Assembly: GCF_910596095.1 (NCBI RefSeq)
Contig: NC_056539.1
Coordinates: 9,250,501 to 9,314,500, forward strand
Length of the DNA stretch: 64,000 nt
Reading direction: 5' to 3'
From: Thunnus maccoyii
Taxonomy: Eukaryota > Chordata > Actinopteri > Scombriformes > Scombridae
The notes beneath the pieces were generated by a model that was given only the letters and a program-made list of their open reading frames with translations, was not told the DNA's origin and made no database searches. The position numbers and the translations under genes were made by a program. Shown piece after piece: positions 10,442 through 24,300 of the stretch. Positions within the stretch are counted from its first letter, which is position 1. The number at the start of each line of letters is the position of its first letter.

Positions 10442-13400
10442 ATGGAGGAGCTGGAGCCAGAGGAGCAGTTCCTGCACTGTGCCAGGAATGGAGATCTGCC
10501 GGGGATTCAGAGGCTCCTCATGTCCAAGATCAGGGAAGAGATGCAAATTAACATCAACTGCAAAGGTAGGTGATTAACACATGGGAATATTATCAGTCAT
10601 ATTGTCTCTGTGTCATGCAATATGTATTGTTTTCTCAGGTAAGAGTAAGTCTAACCTGGGATGGACGCCTCTTCACTTGGCCTGTTATTTTGGACACAAA
10701 GACGTAGTGGAGGAATTGCTTAAGGTAGGGTTTCTTTTCTTGAAAACATGAAGATTTTTAAATCCAGTCACACTGTAGGATGCATGTGGAACGTATTTGT
10801 GTTTTGTTACATACCTCCAGGCGGGGGCAGATGTCAACTTGCCCAATAACATCGGAGATACACCGCTGCACAAAGCCGCCTTCACAGGAAGAAAGGTACC
10901 TCAATGCGTCATGAATTTTCCATTCAGACTCTGTTTCCTTCTACTCTTCTCTTCTTTTTGTTGATAGTATGATTTTGTGCATGTATTTATTCATCCATTC
11001 AGTCAATCAATAAATCAATCAATCAATCAATCAATCACGTATTGATCAGGAGGTTGTCATGCTGCTGCTGCACTATGATGCATGTGCTACTGTCATCAAT
11101 GGGACAGCACAGATTCCCAAAGATGTCACTCAAAATGCAGAGATCAGAAGCATGTTAGAAGGTGAGAAAGCCATGTTGTCATCTAAGAAATATCATGCAA
11201 ACACATATTTGTCTCCATTTTAATATTTATTCATACAAGTTTTATGTATAATGTATACATTTTAAAATCGTCCAACATTTTTTCGCATAAAATCCCATCC
11301 TGTCACTGAAACCAGCGGCTGAGAGAACAGAGGAGAGGAAGCTGGAGGAGCAGCTTTTGGAAGCTGCACGAGAAGGAGACCTTTCAACTCTAACTCAGCT
11401 GGTTAGTGCCAGACACTGATATCTATCTTTAATGCTCCAAACATATGGAGATATGTTGTCAAACATGTACTTTAATGTCACATTTTGACCAATAATAATG
11501 TGGAATGAGTGTGCTGGGGAAAATAAGTGTTTGAGTGTTACATTCAGTTTATTTGTACCTGAACTCACAGTTATACTCTCAATTATCTTCACATATTCAC
11601 AAGTCCAGACAAGTCTACAGTAGACCACACCTATTGAATCTCAGTGACAACAAATGTCATTTGGAAAAGCTCTGAAAAAACAGTCTTCAAACATACAAAA
11701 TAAACACTGGCAGTAAAGTTTTGGAAGGTCATTGCAGCCTTAACTACTCCAGATCTTGTACAAAGAGTGAGAAATCAAAGAGTTTTGCTTCAGTTGTTCA
11801 CAGTATAAGAAAGACCTGCAGAACATTTGGGGCCCAGCCAACCCATCTGTTCTTTGTCCTGTGTGTCTGCTGTAGCTCAGCAGGAAGAAGCCTCCAGATA
11901 TAAACTGCACAGATCTGCTGGGTAACACCCCGCTGCACTGCGCAGCCTATCGAGGCCAGAGGCAGTCTGCCCTGAAGCTGATCAAGAGTGGAGCCAGCCC
12001 CAACATCAAGAACAAGAATGGTAAGACCTGACAGCCAGAGCTGGCAGTCATGAATGACTCCAATCTTTAAAGCATATTCCCAATGATAGTCAATCCCGCA
12101 TACAGAGAATACTCAGTAAATTAGTGTCTGAAAATAGTGCTCAATAAATACACTATTTACTCCTCCTCCTTTGAGTAATGTTTCGAAAAACTACCATTGC
12201 CATCTGTTTTGTGAAAATAATGTGCCAATTTTAAATATTAAAGTACACATTTGTGACCTAGTTTTGAAGATTTGCGTCTTCAGTAGGAACAAACAGGTTT
12301 GGGGTAGGGAAGTTTGAAAGTATTAAGAGACACATCCTTGGTTTTAGGTTTTTTAATAGGATGATCAGCAAGAAAGACGTAGAATAACACATTCCTTAAC
12401 AAACCATACATTTCCACCATTCTCAAGTCCTGCTGCTGGTACCAAAATATATTCCCTCTGGTGACGAGTTAAAGACAATTTTAACACACTTCACAATGTC
12501 CGTCTCCATTCCTTCGCCCAAATAAAAATAGCAAATGAATGAGTAATGCTGCATTTCTGCAGCAATTTACAAAGTTTAACTTCTGATTATTTTTTCCAAG
12601 CACAATGGTTATTTCTTTGACTCAAATGTAATTAAAAACAATGATTACATGAGAGGCACAAGATGGGGCTGGTTCAGACATAAACTTTGATATTTGTAAC
12701 AGTTGTCATTAGCCTTTAAAAAAACCTTCATTCAAGCAGTATTTGTGTCCTATATATGTGTATTCTGTTGTGCTACAGCTCCTCTTGTCTTGTGTGTCTT
12801 GTAACTCACAGGCCAGACAGTGTTTGACCTGGCCAGTGATACAGCAATGAAGCAGGCGCTCGAAAGCAACGTTCATCGAGTGAGTGCCCAGCTGAGAGTC
12901 GGCTTCCTAAAGTTATCTTGATTTGTTCTATGATTTGTTTCTTTACTTCCTCCATGTTCCTCATCTGTGTCCTTTGCAGGGTATGACCCGCCATGTCAAG
13001 AAGTATGAGGGATTACTCTGGAAGGTAAAGTCTGGGAATTATTGTCTATGGTGGCTGACAGAGCCCAATTCATCATAGATTGAGAAAATACGAGCAAATG
13101 GAGAAATTATACTCAACAATTTAACAACTCATATATTGGATTTAGAAAGTCTGCTGCAAAACAGGAAACTCAAGCAAACTCCAACGCACTGCAATATATT
13201 CAACAGCATATAGTGTGGTTATAGCATTGGCTGTCGATCAGCGGTGTGTTCTGCTGGCTAAAATAAGCAAAATGGTTGTTTAGTTGGTCGATTAAAAATA
13301 GTTGCAGATTATTTTTCTGTCAATTGACTAATTGATTAATTTAAAGCCATAAAACTTTAACATTTAAAGTAAATAATTATTGCGGCTGCGTATTGTATCA

Positions 13401-16400
13401 TATGTTACATTAAAGGATATGACTGGCAATTTTCTTTGATTCTCAAAAATTGATAAAAACAGGTCAATGAGCCGTAAGTCAAGAGGTTGTGATGTTGTGA
13501 TATGTAGCACGACAAGCTAGCAAAGCTCGTAAACAGAGCTGTGCTTTGCTATCTTGTTGTGCTTCAACAACATCTTGTATTGTAAATTTCTCAAAGAACT
13601 TCAGAAGAAAGTCAAGAAGTTGTGCACAACAAGCTAGGAAAGCAGTGTCAGCACTGTCTGCCTTACAAGGAACTACTCAAGACTGAGAACGTGGTCGCTG
13701 TTATTCATCTTTAGAGCCGTTTCTAATCAAAACTACATGGCCGTAATGTTTGTGGAGGAAGAACATGTTACCCAGTGTGACGCTGTGGCTCACTGACATG
13801 TTTTTAATAGTTTTTAGACAACAGAGGTCTTGGCACAAAGGAATAACATAGAAGTTTTTGGACAATAATGGAGGTCTTTGGATACACATACAATACTCAT
13901 AGGATCAATTTATTTTCCATTTGGGTCTGCATATGAGATTTGTAGAAATATAGAAAATTGCCAGCTATGTCCTTTTAAAGAATGGGATACAATAAATGGA
14001 ATGAATGAATAAATTTGTTGTTATTGTACAGTATGGCTAATTTTGAGGGCCTTTCCATGTTTAATTAGGACATTTGTTATCACATTTAATATTGCATGTT
14101 AGCTTAATTACTTTCTTTTTGTTGTTTGTCTCAGGCCTTGTTCATTAGGTAATTTAATTATTAAGTTTAATTATTCAATAAACATTGGGACAATGATGTG
14201 TCAGTGACCTGCAACATGATCTCAGGCAGCACAATGAGGATGTCACATCAACAACGCATGTTACCACAGGCTTCACTGAGATACTGCAGGAGGGCTATTG
14301 TGCAAAAAGTCAAGAGTGAAGAATAATTTGTACAAACTGTTAAACATACTGAACCGTTTGTACAGATTATTCTTTAGTGATCTGTGGCGTTTTGTCATAG
14401 CACACATTTTACTTGTCATAGTGAGAACAGTTGTTGTAACTAATAAGTTTCATTAATGTTATTAGTTACACCTGTGCTCATGTCAAAATGTCTGCACTGA
14501 AAGAGGAATATAGCTACATTTGCTTCTGAGTCGGATTTGTTGACATTCATACTACTGGCTAGCTAAAGCTGGTGATAACTATTGTTTTTAACAACAAATG
14601 TCATTTCTACACTGAATGACCTATGGTTGTATGATGTAGTGATGCAGTTTGTGTGCATGAAATTAGCATTAAATTAGGATTGAATTACCTTGAATGAGAG
14701 AGAGACTTTGGCTGATGTAATGCCTTTGCAATTCAGACGTTCCTGTATTACTTATATCAAGTCGAATATCTGAGATTTCAGAAAAATATGAAACTCCCAG
14801 ATATAATTGCCACTTGGATATTGATATGTGTGCTATTTAAAAGTCAGAGACTTGCAGCTTATGGCAGCTTCCATTTGATATGATTACAGCATTGGGACAC
14901 CCTAAAAATTGACTTCATTTTTACTACCTGCTGAGCCAGTCAGTCAAACCCACACATAGCTCCGCTCCCGTGTGTCATTTGCAGCTTTTCTATTTTTGCA
15001 ATGTGTCTCTAAATGCAGCACAAGAGTTGTCAAATTGGTGAATATGTTTCCAATTTGCTGTGTTTTCTCAAGTTTCCGTGCTTTCTCTCAGCCGCCATAA
15101 AAATCAGAAAAGACTGAACAATAATAGAAATCACTGAAAATCAGACAGCTGATTCTTCTCTTGCACATCATCCCACAGAGCTCCAGATTCTTTGGCTGGC
15201 GCTCCTACTGGGTCGTCCTTCAAGACGGGGTTTTGTCCTGGTACTCAAAACAGTAGGTGGCACCTCTATCTTTGGCTGTGCTCATTGAATCAGAAATGTC
15301 AAAATCTTAGCAACAGATAAATGGAAGTACTGCACCCTAAGGTGCTGGAGGTGACAGATAAACGAGTTAAGAATAGAAGAAGGACTCTTCTATTTCTAAG
15401 GATATACTGTACTGAAAATGTGTCATCTGTCTTCAAGAATAAGCTCTCAGCCATCAAAAGAAAAAACCTCAGGAAACTATCACCTATCTTTATCTCTCAT
15501 ATGAAGGTCTGATGCAGCTGCCAATGTCAGCAGGCAAGGCTGTAAGTCCCTCACACACGCTCACTGTTTGGTAAGTCAAGATTTAAGAATTACTGTCCAT
15601 CTCTTTTTTAACTGCTTTGTTGAATTTGTGTGAGTTCAACTTTTGCACAAGGGAATGTTTTTTATGTTCTCATTTCCAGATCCGAGCCAAAGATAACTGC
15701 TTTTTTACCCTAAAGTGCTTCGATGACAGTGTGCATCACTTCAAAGTATCACCTAAAAATGACCCAGAGACAATGAGACAAGTATGTCATTTCTCCTCTA
15801 AATGTAGTCTCAGAAACTCTTCTAAAAGATCAATTTGTTATCTTGTGACCTTAGAGCTGACTTTTCTGTCTGCCTTTTTTTATTCACCTGACGCTATTCT
15901 TTGGAAAATTATTAACTACTGAAAGCATTAATGGCCCTCAATATTTTGAAAAGTAAATGTTGTATCTCTATTTTCTCTCTACTTTTGGGTTTCATTCTGT
16001 AAGGTTTCACCTGCAAAACACAAATCAGTGCCCGAAAAAAAAGGAGCTCAGAAGATCATGAAATTTTGCTCAGTCTAAAGTTGTGTGAATTTAGTGAAAA
16101 GCTGATTTTTCCCATTAGCTTACATGCTACACAGCTAGCTTGCGAAGGTTAATTAGACAACGTTTGTTCAGCAGTGACTCCATTTACCGCAACTACTTTA
16201 GAGAAGCAATAAAGGCCAAATTTTAATATGTCGTAATCTGAGATAACGTCAGGTTTCTAGCTGTGAGTTGCAAGGAAAAATATCAGCACATTAGAAGCAA
16301 AACTGTTTTGGGGTTTTTCAATGTTTTGAATTGCATTGTTAGTATGTCGGTAAAAATGTATGAAGCATATTGTCAGTTCAAATCTGTCTCTGAAAATCTG

Positions 16401-19400
16401 TAATGTTAATCTTAATGCTTTCACGTCTACATTTAAAACATGTTAGCTAAATTGTCGTCTGTTCCCAAGTCTTTTATCAGAAATCATAATAATGAATACA
16501 TTGATTTTATGTTTTAAAACAAAGAAAGACTTAATAGTCAACTTTTTACAAGATAATTGCTTTTGGTTATGATTTAGTTGATAGCTAATTTCTGTCGAGG
16601 ATGTGAAAACTTTAAACCTCAATATGTCAAAATCAGTCAAATCGTAGATAAACCTTAGAATTCCAAGGTCGTGATCTGTTATACAAATCAGTAACACGTT
16701 TGGTTTTCATCATGAACTAAAGAAAAATCTGTTATTGTCTCCCAGGCATGGCTGGACGCACTGGAGGAGCACTCAGCCTACAGCACACACTACTGCTCCC
16801 AAGAGCAGGGCAGCGAGGAGGAGGAGGAAGAGGAAGTGATGTCACTAGGGGAACTAACAGATTCACTACAGGTGGCTTTAAACAAAGAAATCCATAATTA
16901 GCATTTCAGCATAATGATCTTTAGTGTTATCACTGGATTTGGAATCCCCCGGTCCTCCCACCCTGTGTTGTTTTTGTTTATCAGCGGTCTCCTCTTATCT
17001 CTCTGAAACCAGGCAGCAGAGGCCAGCCAGAAGAAACTGGAGAAGGAGGTGGCAGCTTTCCTGTCCATGCTGAAAAATGACGGGCTATCAGAAAGTAAAA
17101 GCATTACATTTTATTTTATATTGTAATATACCTAATATAAACCATTCAAGAGTGGAAATGTAAATCTCATGATTAAAATTACAAGCATCATCAAGCAGAT
17201 TAAAAATCCTCCTAATTAAGAGTCTGCACCATCTGTTTCTGTCATCTGAGGTTTGCTGTGCTTGTAGCTTTTCTGAGAGCACAGAGGAGAAAAACACAAC
17301 AACATGAATTTTGCATTAGCTTCAATATGTCCCTTCTGCTTCTTAATCAGCTCAATTGACTTTTTCATGTCACTCACTGTTTCGAGCAAATGGTCCCTTG
17401 TTAATATGTCTGTTCCCCCAGGGTTTCCGTCCACCATACTGGAGAAAATGCAGGAAATCGGTGACTTGTCCAGCAAGACCAGTTCCAGCCTCAGTATCTG
17501 CCTGAGCCTCTTGTCCAGACAGGAAGGGGTAAGTGTCATCTTCCCCTGGACACATTTGTGTCTGTTTGAACGCCTATTGGCAGCTCTGTGTCAGGTTTTT
17601 GTCTGTTCTGCTATTGATTATCAGCATATATATTATAGTTATGTATATTATAGTTTCATAGGTTGATATGTCAGTTCACCTAAATCATAAAAACATATGT
17701 TGTGGTATTATTTGGAGAGATTCACCTCTGAAACTCCTGCTGCCAACCCAAAACAATAGAGATGAATGGGATTTTATTGGGATTTCAACAACATTTTAAA
17801 AGCTCTAGAGGACTTTGTTTCTGCTGAGACGCATTAATGTTGAGTTTTTCTAGTGTAACTGTCTGTGTGGCCTCTGTAGTTACGACAAGGACCAAGTAAG
17901 AAGATTGGTTCTTTTGTGATTTGGATGAACTAACCACTTCTAAAAATGCAGACAAGAAATACCGTAATCAACAGGATCTTTACTGTCTGTGACCCTTCAG
18001 ATATATAGTGGTGGGGTTTTTTTAGATTGATATGTAAAAACAAAACACATTTCATAAGAAAATGTCAACACTATTCACACCTCCTTATGAGAGCAGCTCA
18101 GTTGAGTGCAGTGATTACAAGCTGTCAGATGGGTTTTCTTTGTATGTGATTCAATGGATTTGATTATAATAGCAGGATTCAGTAGACAGATTACATCCCT
18201 CCAGGGTAAAAAAATGATGGCACCACTGATAGTTCACAATAAGTGCCAACCTTGTACAGCAATGCTGTAATAATATAAAACTTTATTTATATAGCACTTA
18301 ACCAAACACAGTGTTTACATGGCGATTCACTTGAGGGGCTTCACATAATGAAGTCTGTTTCCAGAGTTCAATGATGAAGCTTGTGCCTGCCTGAGGATGT
18401 GTTGCTTGTCACTGTGTGTAAACTCATGAATGGCTTTTAAACCTAAAGATTGTAGTATTTCAGATGGATACTGACCCTGGAATGCACTCAATAGCTATCA
18501 CAGTGTGAACAGTATGGAAAAATCTCTTGATAGTAGACAGATGTATATCGTCTCATGGTATATATTGCTTGCCACTGCTTTTTAGGGCTGAAACTAACAA
18601 ATATTTTTATTTATTATTATTAATTAATGCCATTATAATTTCTTAAAACTCAAGGTGATGTCTTCAAATGTCTTGTATTGTCTGATCTACAGTCCAAAAT
18701 CCAAAGATATTCAGTTTACTATATACGACACAGAAAAGTTTCAGATTCTCACATTCGAGAAGCCACAACCACTGAATATTTAACATTTTTTCTTAAAAAT
18801 GGCTAAAATGATTATCCAATTATCAAAATAGTTGCTGATTAATTCTGTCGATCGACTAATCATTACAGTTCTAGTGCTGAATTATCCGTACATACTGTAT
18901 GTGGATTCGTTCTTTGTGTGTAAGCACAGTGGGATTGAAGGAAACCCAGAGTTGGAGACATTCAACAGGGAACAGGAAATGTAGGGAGATGGTTTGTGTG
19001 AAGGCCTGTGTGGGGGAAATATTTGTGTTCCCCAGGTCGTTTTCTGGTCATTTTCTATCCTGGGAGCAGTAGATCATGACCTGTCTATTTCAGAGCGGTT
19101 CATCTCTCTGTCTACTGAGGATGGCTGGAGTAAGCAGCTGTCTTAATAAGGCTGGCTGTATCCTATGGCAACCAAGGTCAGGTGGAGATATGCTGTGCTT
19201 TGCACAGACTGGTCTCCTCGTAGAATCAATAGCAAGTGACCTATGTACAGACTATGTGACTTCAGTTAACGTTAGTCAGCATAGTGTCTTGTTTATAGTT
19301 CAATAACCAATAGAGGCATAGATGTGTGAAGAATAACTTTATTTGGAGGTAGTAAGGGGAAGGATTTGGTGAGGGGTTTAAATACTCTTGTCTAGAAGTA

Positions 19401-21288
19401 GACTGCAGTATTAAGTGGCATTGCACAGTGTTTCACTTGTACTGTAACTCTGTTCTCCTCGATCGAGCTTCAATAAATGTTCCTGCGTAAGACTTTCCGG
19501 TCCCCTGACAAGTTCCTCACTTTGGTTTAACCAGCTCTACATCAAATCCTTGACAGGCTGATAAACTAACAATTGTCTGAATAAGTCTGTGTTTGCTGCA
19601 GCTAAATTTAGAGCAACATGCACTGATGATGCATGAAATTGACTGGTTATATCAAAGAGGGCATATCTGATTTTCATCATTATCATAATTATAATCTCAA
19701 TTTTGAAGGCTATGACGTGAAATTTAGCATACCAACACTAAAGATCTAAGAGTGCCCTTTAAAATTTTTATTAAGCATAATGGCCAAAAAATTATTAATT
19801 TGCTTCACTTGCTGAAACAGATAGTCAGTCTACTCCCTGCTGATTGTTTAAATTGATGCGTAGCAGTGCTGCTGCTTTTGATGAACCACAGTGTTTGAAT
19901 GCACACTTGAGTTGTTGAACATGTAAATCTAGGTGTGTTCACCTTCACATGATAATGCACAGATTAATTCTTTTCATACATGCCATTCTGCCCGACGTCT
20001 GTCATTTCCTGCATCTAAAACAACAGATCTGCATACTAACATGGACGTCCAGTGAATAGTAAGAGCCCGAAGCCTTAACCAGAATGATAAAAAAATCAGT
20101 TGCTGTTGGCAAAAAGTATCAGTCTCAGTCATGCTGTCTTGTTTTTTCCTCCCACTCCCGCTCACTAACACACACTCCATCTCATAAACACGAGAGTTGA
20201 ATTTCTCTGTGATCTTTAGAAGAGACAGCGCTGCTGGTGCGCCCAGAGGCTGCCGGAAACCATTTGAATGTTCTCAGTTTAACAGGCAGTCCAGCGCTTT
20301 CAGGGTTTACACCTGTCTTGGGCCTTGATCGCTCAGCATGCCATAAAAGGCTGCACAGAATCTCATAGCTCCCCATGAATAGGCCTGATCTCAATAGGAA
20401 TAACTGGAACATACGCACAGTATCTCTGAATGAAGCAGCGGGGCCTGTGTTCATTTTCCTGCAAAGGAAAGATACTCAATCACTTGCAGCTCCTGCAGCA
20501 CTGCTTTGCACTTTTGCACCACCTGTGGAGGGGTCAAGCAGCAGGAATTTCCTCTGTGAAGTTCAGTATAGTGCTGTGATGGTGAGTGATACGTAGTGTG
20601 TCATTATACAGCACTTTCTCCTCTCTTCACCTTGCCTGCTCAGGTCCTGGTTACCATCTTATGGATGATAATTTACCATCAATTCTCCCTATCTTGTTTC
20701 TTTGACAGTTAAAAGTAAAACACTGTGTCCTTTGTGGGCTCTAACTTTGTGTTTACAGCATCACGCTAGTCCGACTATCAATGGAAACGGTGGAGTAAGA
20801 TTTTTCGGAAAGGTGCAGCTGAAAAATGAGCACATCCTTATATTATCAACACTAATGTCTTGTCTAAAAGGGAGGTTTGGCTAATGGTTTATATGAGTGC
20901 ATTACCGTCATTTGATCGCCTCACCTCCTCGGGAATCAAGTTCTCCAGCAGGTCATTTGAGACGGCAGCGTCAAGGCAGCTGTCCTCCATTACAGATAAA
21001 CATGGCTCATACCTCTCAGCTCCAGCTCTCTCTCTCTCTCTCTCTGTGTGGGTCAGATAATGAGAGGACAGTGCAGAGGGGAGGATCAGTCAGTCAACAT
21101 GCTTCTTATTTGCAGACCCACTGCCATCACAGCTGGTCTGATAGTCACGCACAGTTTTCTACTGTTTACAGTCAGAGTTGGAATAAAATTTTAATCATGA
21201 GTTCACATATTTGTCTTCAGTTAGTGGTTATCAAATGTTTAAGATAGAATTCATGTTGGTTTGTATGTTTCTATGAGTGATTAGTCTG

Positions 21289-21345
<57 letters not shown>

Positions 21346-24300
21346 TTGTGTTTGTGTGTGGCGAGCTCAGGTGCGCAGTCTGAAATTGGAGCTGGAGGTA
21401 GAGAAGAATAAGATCCTCTCCGAAGCACTGCAGACTCTCGCCACGGAGCACCACGAACTTGAGCAATCCGTCGTCAAAGGATCTTCACCGCGAAGTGCCC
21501 TCAGCGAGGATGAGTTCCACGACGCCGTGTCTGGTGAGTTGACAAGTTATCAAACACGCACAGGAGATTGCAGGAGATTCTGTGACAAACTCCCACTCAC
21601 ACTCAGTGCTCTGTCATTCACCTCTAGGACGCTGGAATACTTTTTCCCGCTGGTGAATGTCTTTGGTATGTTTTTGCCGCTCCTCAAGCGTGACGTAAGC
21701 TCAAGTGTTGCCTGGTTGTGCTGAAATAACTTGAAGCCTTTTCAACGTGATTGAGTGTTTTTGGTGTGAAAGACCTGCATGGTGTAGTGACATTAAAAAT
21801 GGGCCTGGATGATCAAAAAAGGCTACAAAACAGAAAACTTTGCAGGAATTTGTGCTTCTTTTTATCTCTTTATATTTAAATATCTAATTTGATGCTTATG
21901 TCTTTGCACCTTTGATGAAAAGAAGTTAACCTGTCAGGGCTGAATAAATGGAAACTGGATGGGACATCCGCATTCATTGTTGCTGAGCATGATTGTGAAT
22001 GTTTTTTTGCCAGAACATAACTAAAAAAAGAAGAAAGTATTTTTGAAATCTTATTTAGGATACTTCATATAAATAAAATCAAATAACATTTTAATGTAAT
22101 TCAAAAAAAGCAGAAGTGTAATATTCTTTTTGTTCTTCTTTAATGAATATGAAACACATCATGAATATGATAATGATTGTTCAGTTACTTCAGCTTTTAT
22201 TGTATTGTTATTAGAGCCTGATTGATACTGGATTAATGAGGCTGATATTGATAATTGAGAGTTAAAAAAATCAGATAACCTTTTTTTTTACATAACCATA
22301 ACATACACAAACGTTTTTGATAAGAATTTCTTAAATTTGTTTTATTTTATTTGAGTACTTTTTTTTTTTTAATTGGACATTTTACAGTTGAAAAATAAAC
22401 CTGTCAGTGCTCTTCAAATTCTAATTTATCAAACCTAGTTTGACATTTCTGTTCTTCAGTTCATTCAATTCATTCAATTCTTCGGTTCTTCAATTTCTTG
22501 TTACAAATCACCCCAGCTGATTTCTGGGTCTGGCACCAATGATGCATGTGTTGACACACTTTACTATCAGACTATAAAAGATATCCACAAGTACTGGTAA
22601 AGTTAGTTTTATTATATTCCTCTTTGTATAAACACAATTTGACTTTAACAGTTGATTTTTACCCCTTTCTTCTACTACCAATTTAAAAAGTATACTGAGG
22701 TGTGTTCACCTTTTTATTTTGAATCAATCTTTGAAAACATTTGAAAAAATCATTTCTATGTGTCCGTCTCCATCAGAATCGGACTCAGAGCTCTCCGTGA
22801 GCGGCTTTGAGACGGTGGCCAGCCATTCCTTTGAAGAGGACGAGGAAGGCTCTGTCATGTTAAGCAGCCATTGCAGCAGCCCCGCCAGCATGTTGGAGGA
22901 GGATCACCATGGCGACAAAGACGTGACTCAACCCAATGGGATCACAAAGCATAGGTCAGCGGTGCTGTATGCCCCCACGGTTTCCTCAATGGGCCGCTGA
23001 ACCCCAGTGCTTTTATCCACCTCTCATCAAAAGATGAACAAATCCAACAAAGAGCCCGTCTCCTTATATCCGACTGTTATTGTTGCTTTTCTTTTCCTGC
23101 TGTAATATATCCTTGATACTAGTATCCATCTGTGATATTCCCCAACCTGCTCTGAGAGTTGTCTGTGTTCTTAAAGATCTTTGTTTTAATTTTTATGCTC
23201 CCATCAGCTCTTTACACTTCACAGTGTGAATAATTTAGAGTCAAGGCCAGCTTGGTAAAGGGAAGAGAAAGAGTTGTATTGAAAGGACTGAGCTCTGTGT
23301 TGGAGTTGTTAAATATTGATAAGGTCACAGTGCAATACAATAATCAGTCTGCAGTATGATCCAATGTTGACTAATTTCTCCAGGCAGCCTTTGAAGTGCT
23401 GTTCAGACTATTTGGATGGATTATGAATGTAATTTTTATATTAACTCATTATTTTTTACATGGCTTATATGCTATTTTCTTGTGATTTAAGATACATTAT
23501 CCAAACTCCACTCTGTAAAACTCATAAAGATAGTTTGACCTGACTGGTCCTTCATGTCTATAAGACTTACAAGAAATAAGTGCTGCTGATGGATTATTCT
23601 GAGGCTGCAGACTACCTTTGACACTGGTGTTGATTGTCTCTCTGGGCTTTGTTCCAGTATGTCACATAGTACATTACAGGCTTTGTTGACTATAATCACT
23701 TGAATAAGATGATGCCTGCTGCTATTATACATCTGGTATATTTATTCTAATGAAATGTGACTATTTTTAGAGCACAAGCACAAAGTCAATCTTCGAATCC
23801 TCAATGAATGTAACTACTGTTGTACAGATTCATTCTGCATTTTTAATCATCAAATAAATTAAATCAATCAATCAATCAATCAGTGCATCATACAAACCCT
23901 TTAGAGGTAATATAACTGTATCAATATGTGTGTTATTTTAGGACCAGCTTACCTGCACCAATGTTTTCAAGAAATGACTTCAGTATTTGGAGTATCCTGA
24001 GGAACTGCATTGGGATGGTGAGAATGATGGTCATGTGTAGTTTTTATTAGCCACATTAGTGGCTAATAAAAAACTTTGGCTCTGGAGTCGCAATGTCATT
24101 GAGTCGTTTTACCACTTTGGTCCAGACTGACTTTGGTCAACAACTACTAGGTGGATTATGAAATTTTGTACAGACGTTCATGGTCCCCAGAAGATCCTAA
24201 GAATCTTAAATATCTTGGAGACCACCTGACTCTAGCAACTTAAGTGTCACAACAATTGTTCTTGGATTGCCATTAAATTGGGAACAAATTTTCATAGAGC

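Noticed and set aside
15617-15922. 101-codon frame in OSBPL1A
   Set aside because: Only 15680-15781 is coding, as part of the PH domain; the rest is intron read-through.
21296-21724. 142-codon frame beginning with alternating Cys-Val
   Set aside because: The Cys-Val start is the TG microsatellite read through; only the middle (21371-21533) is a true exon.
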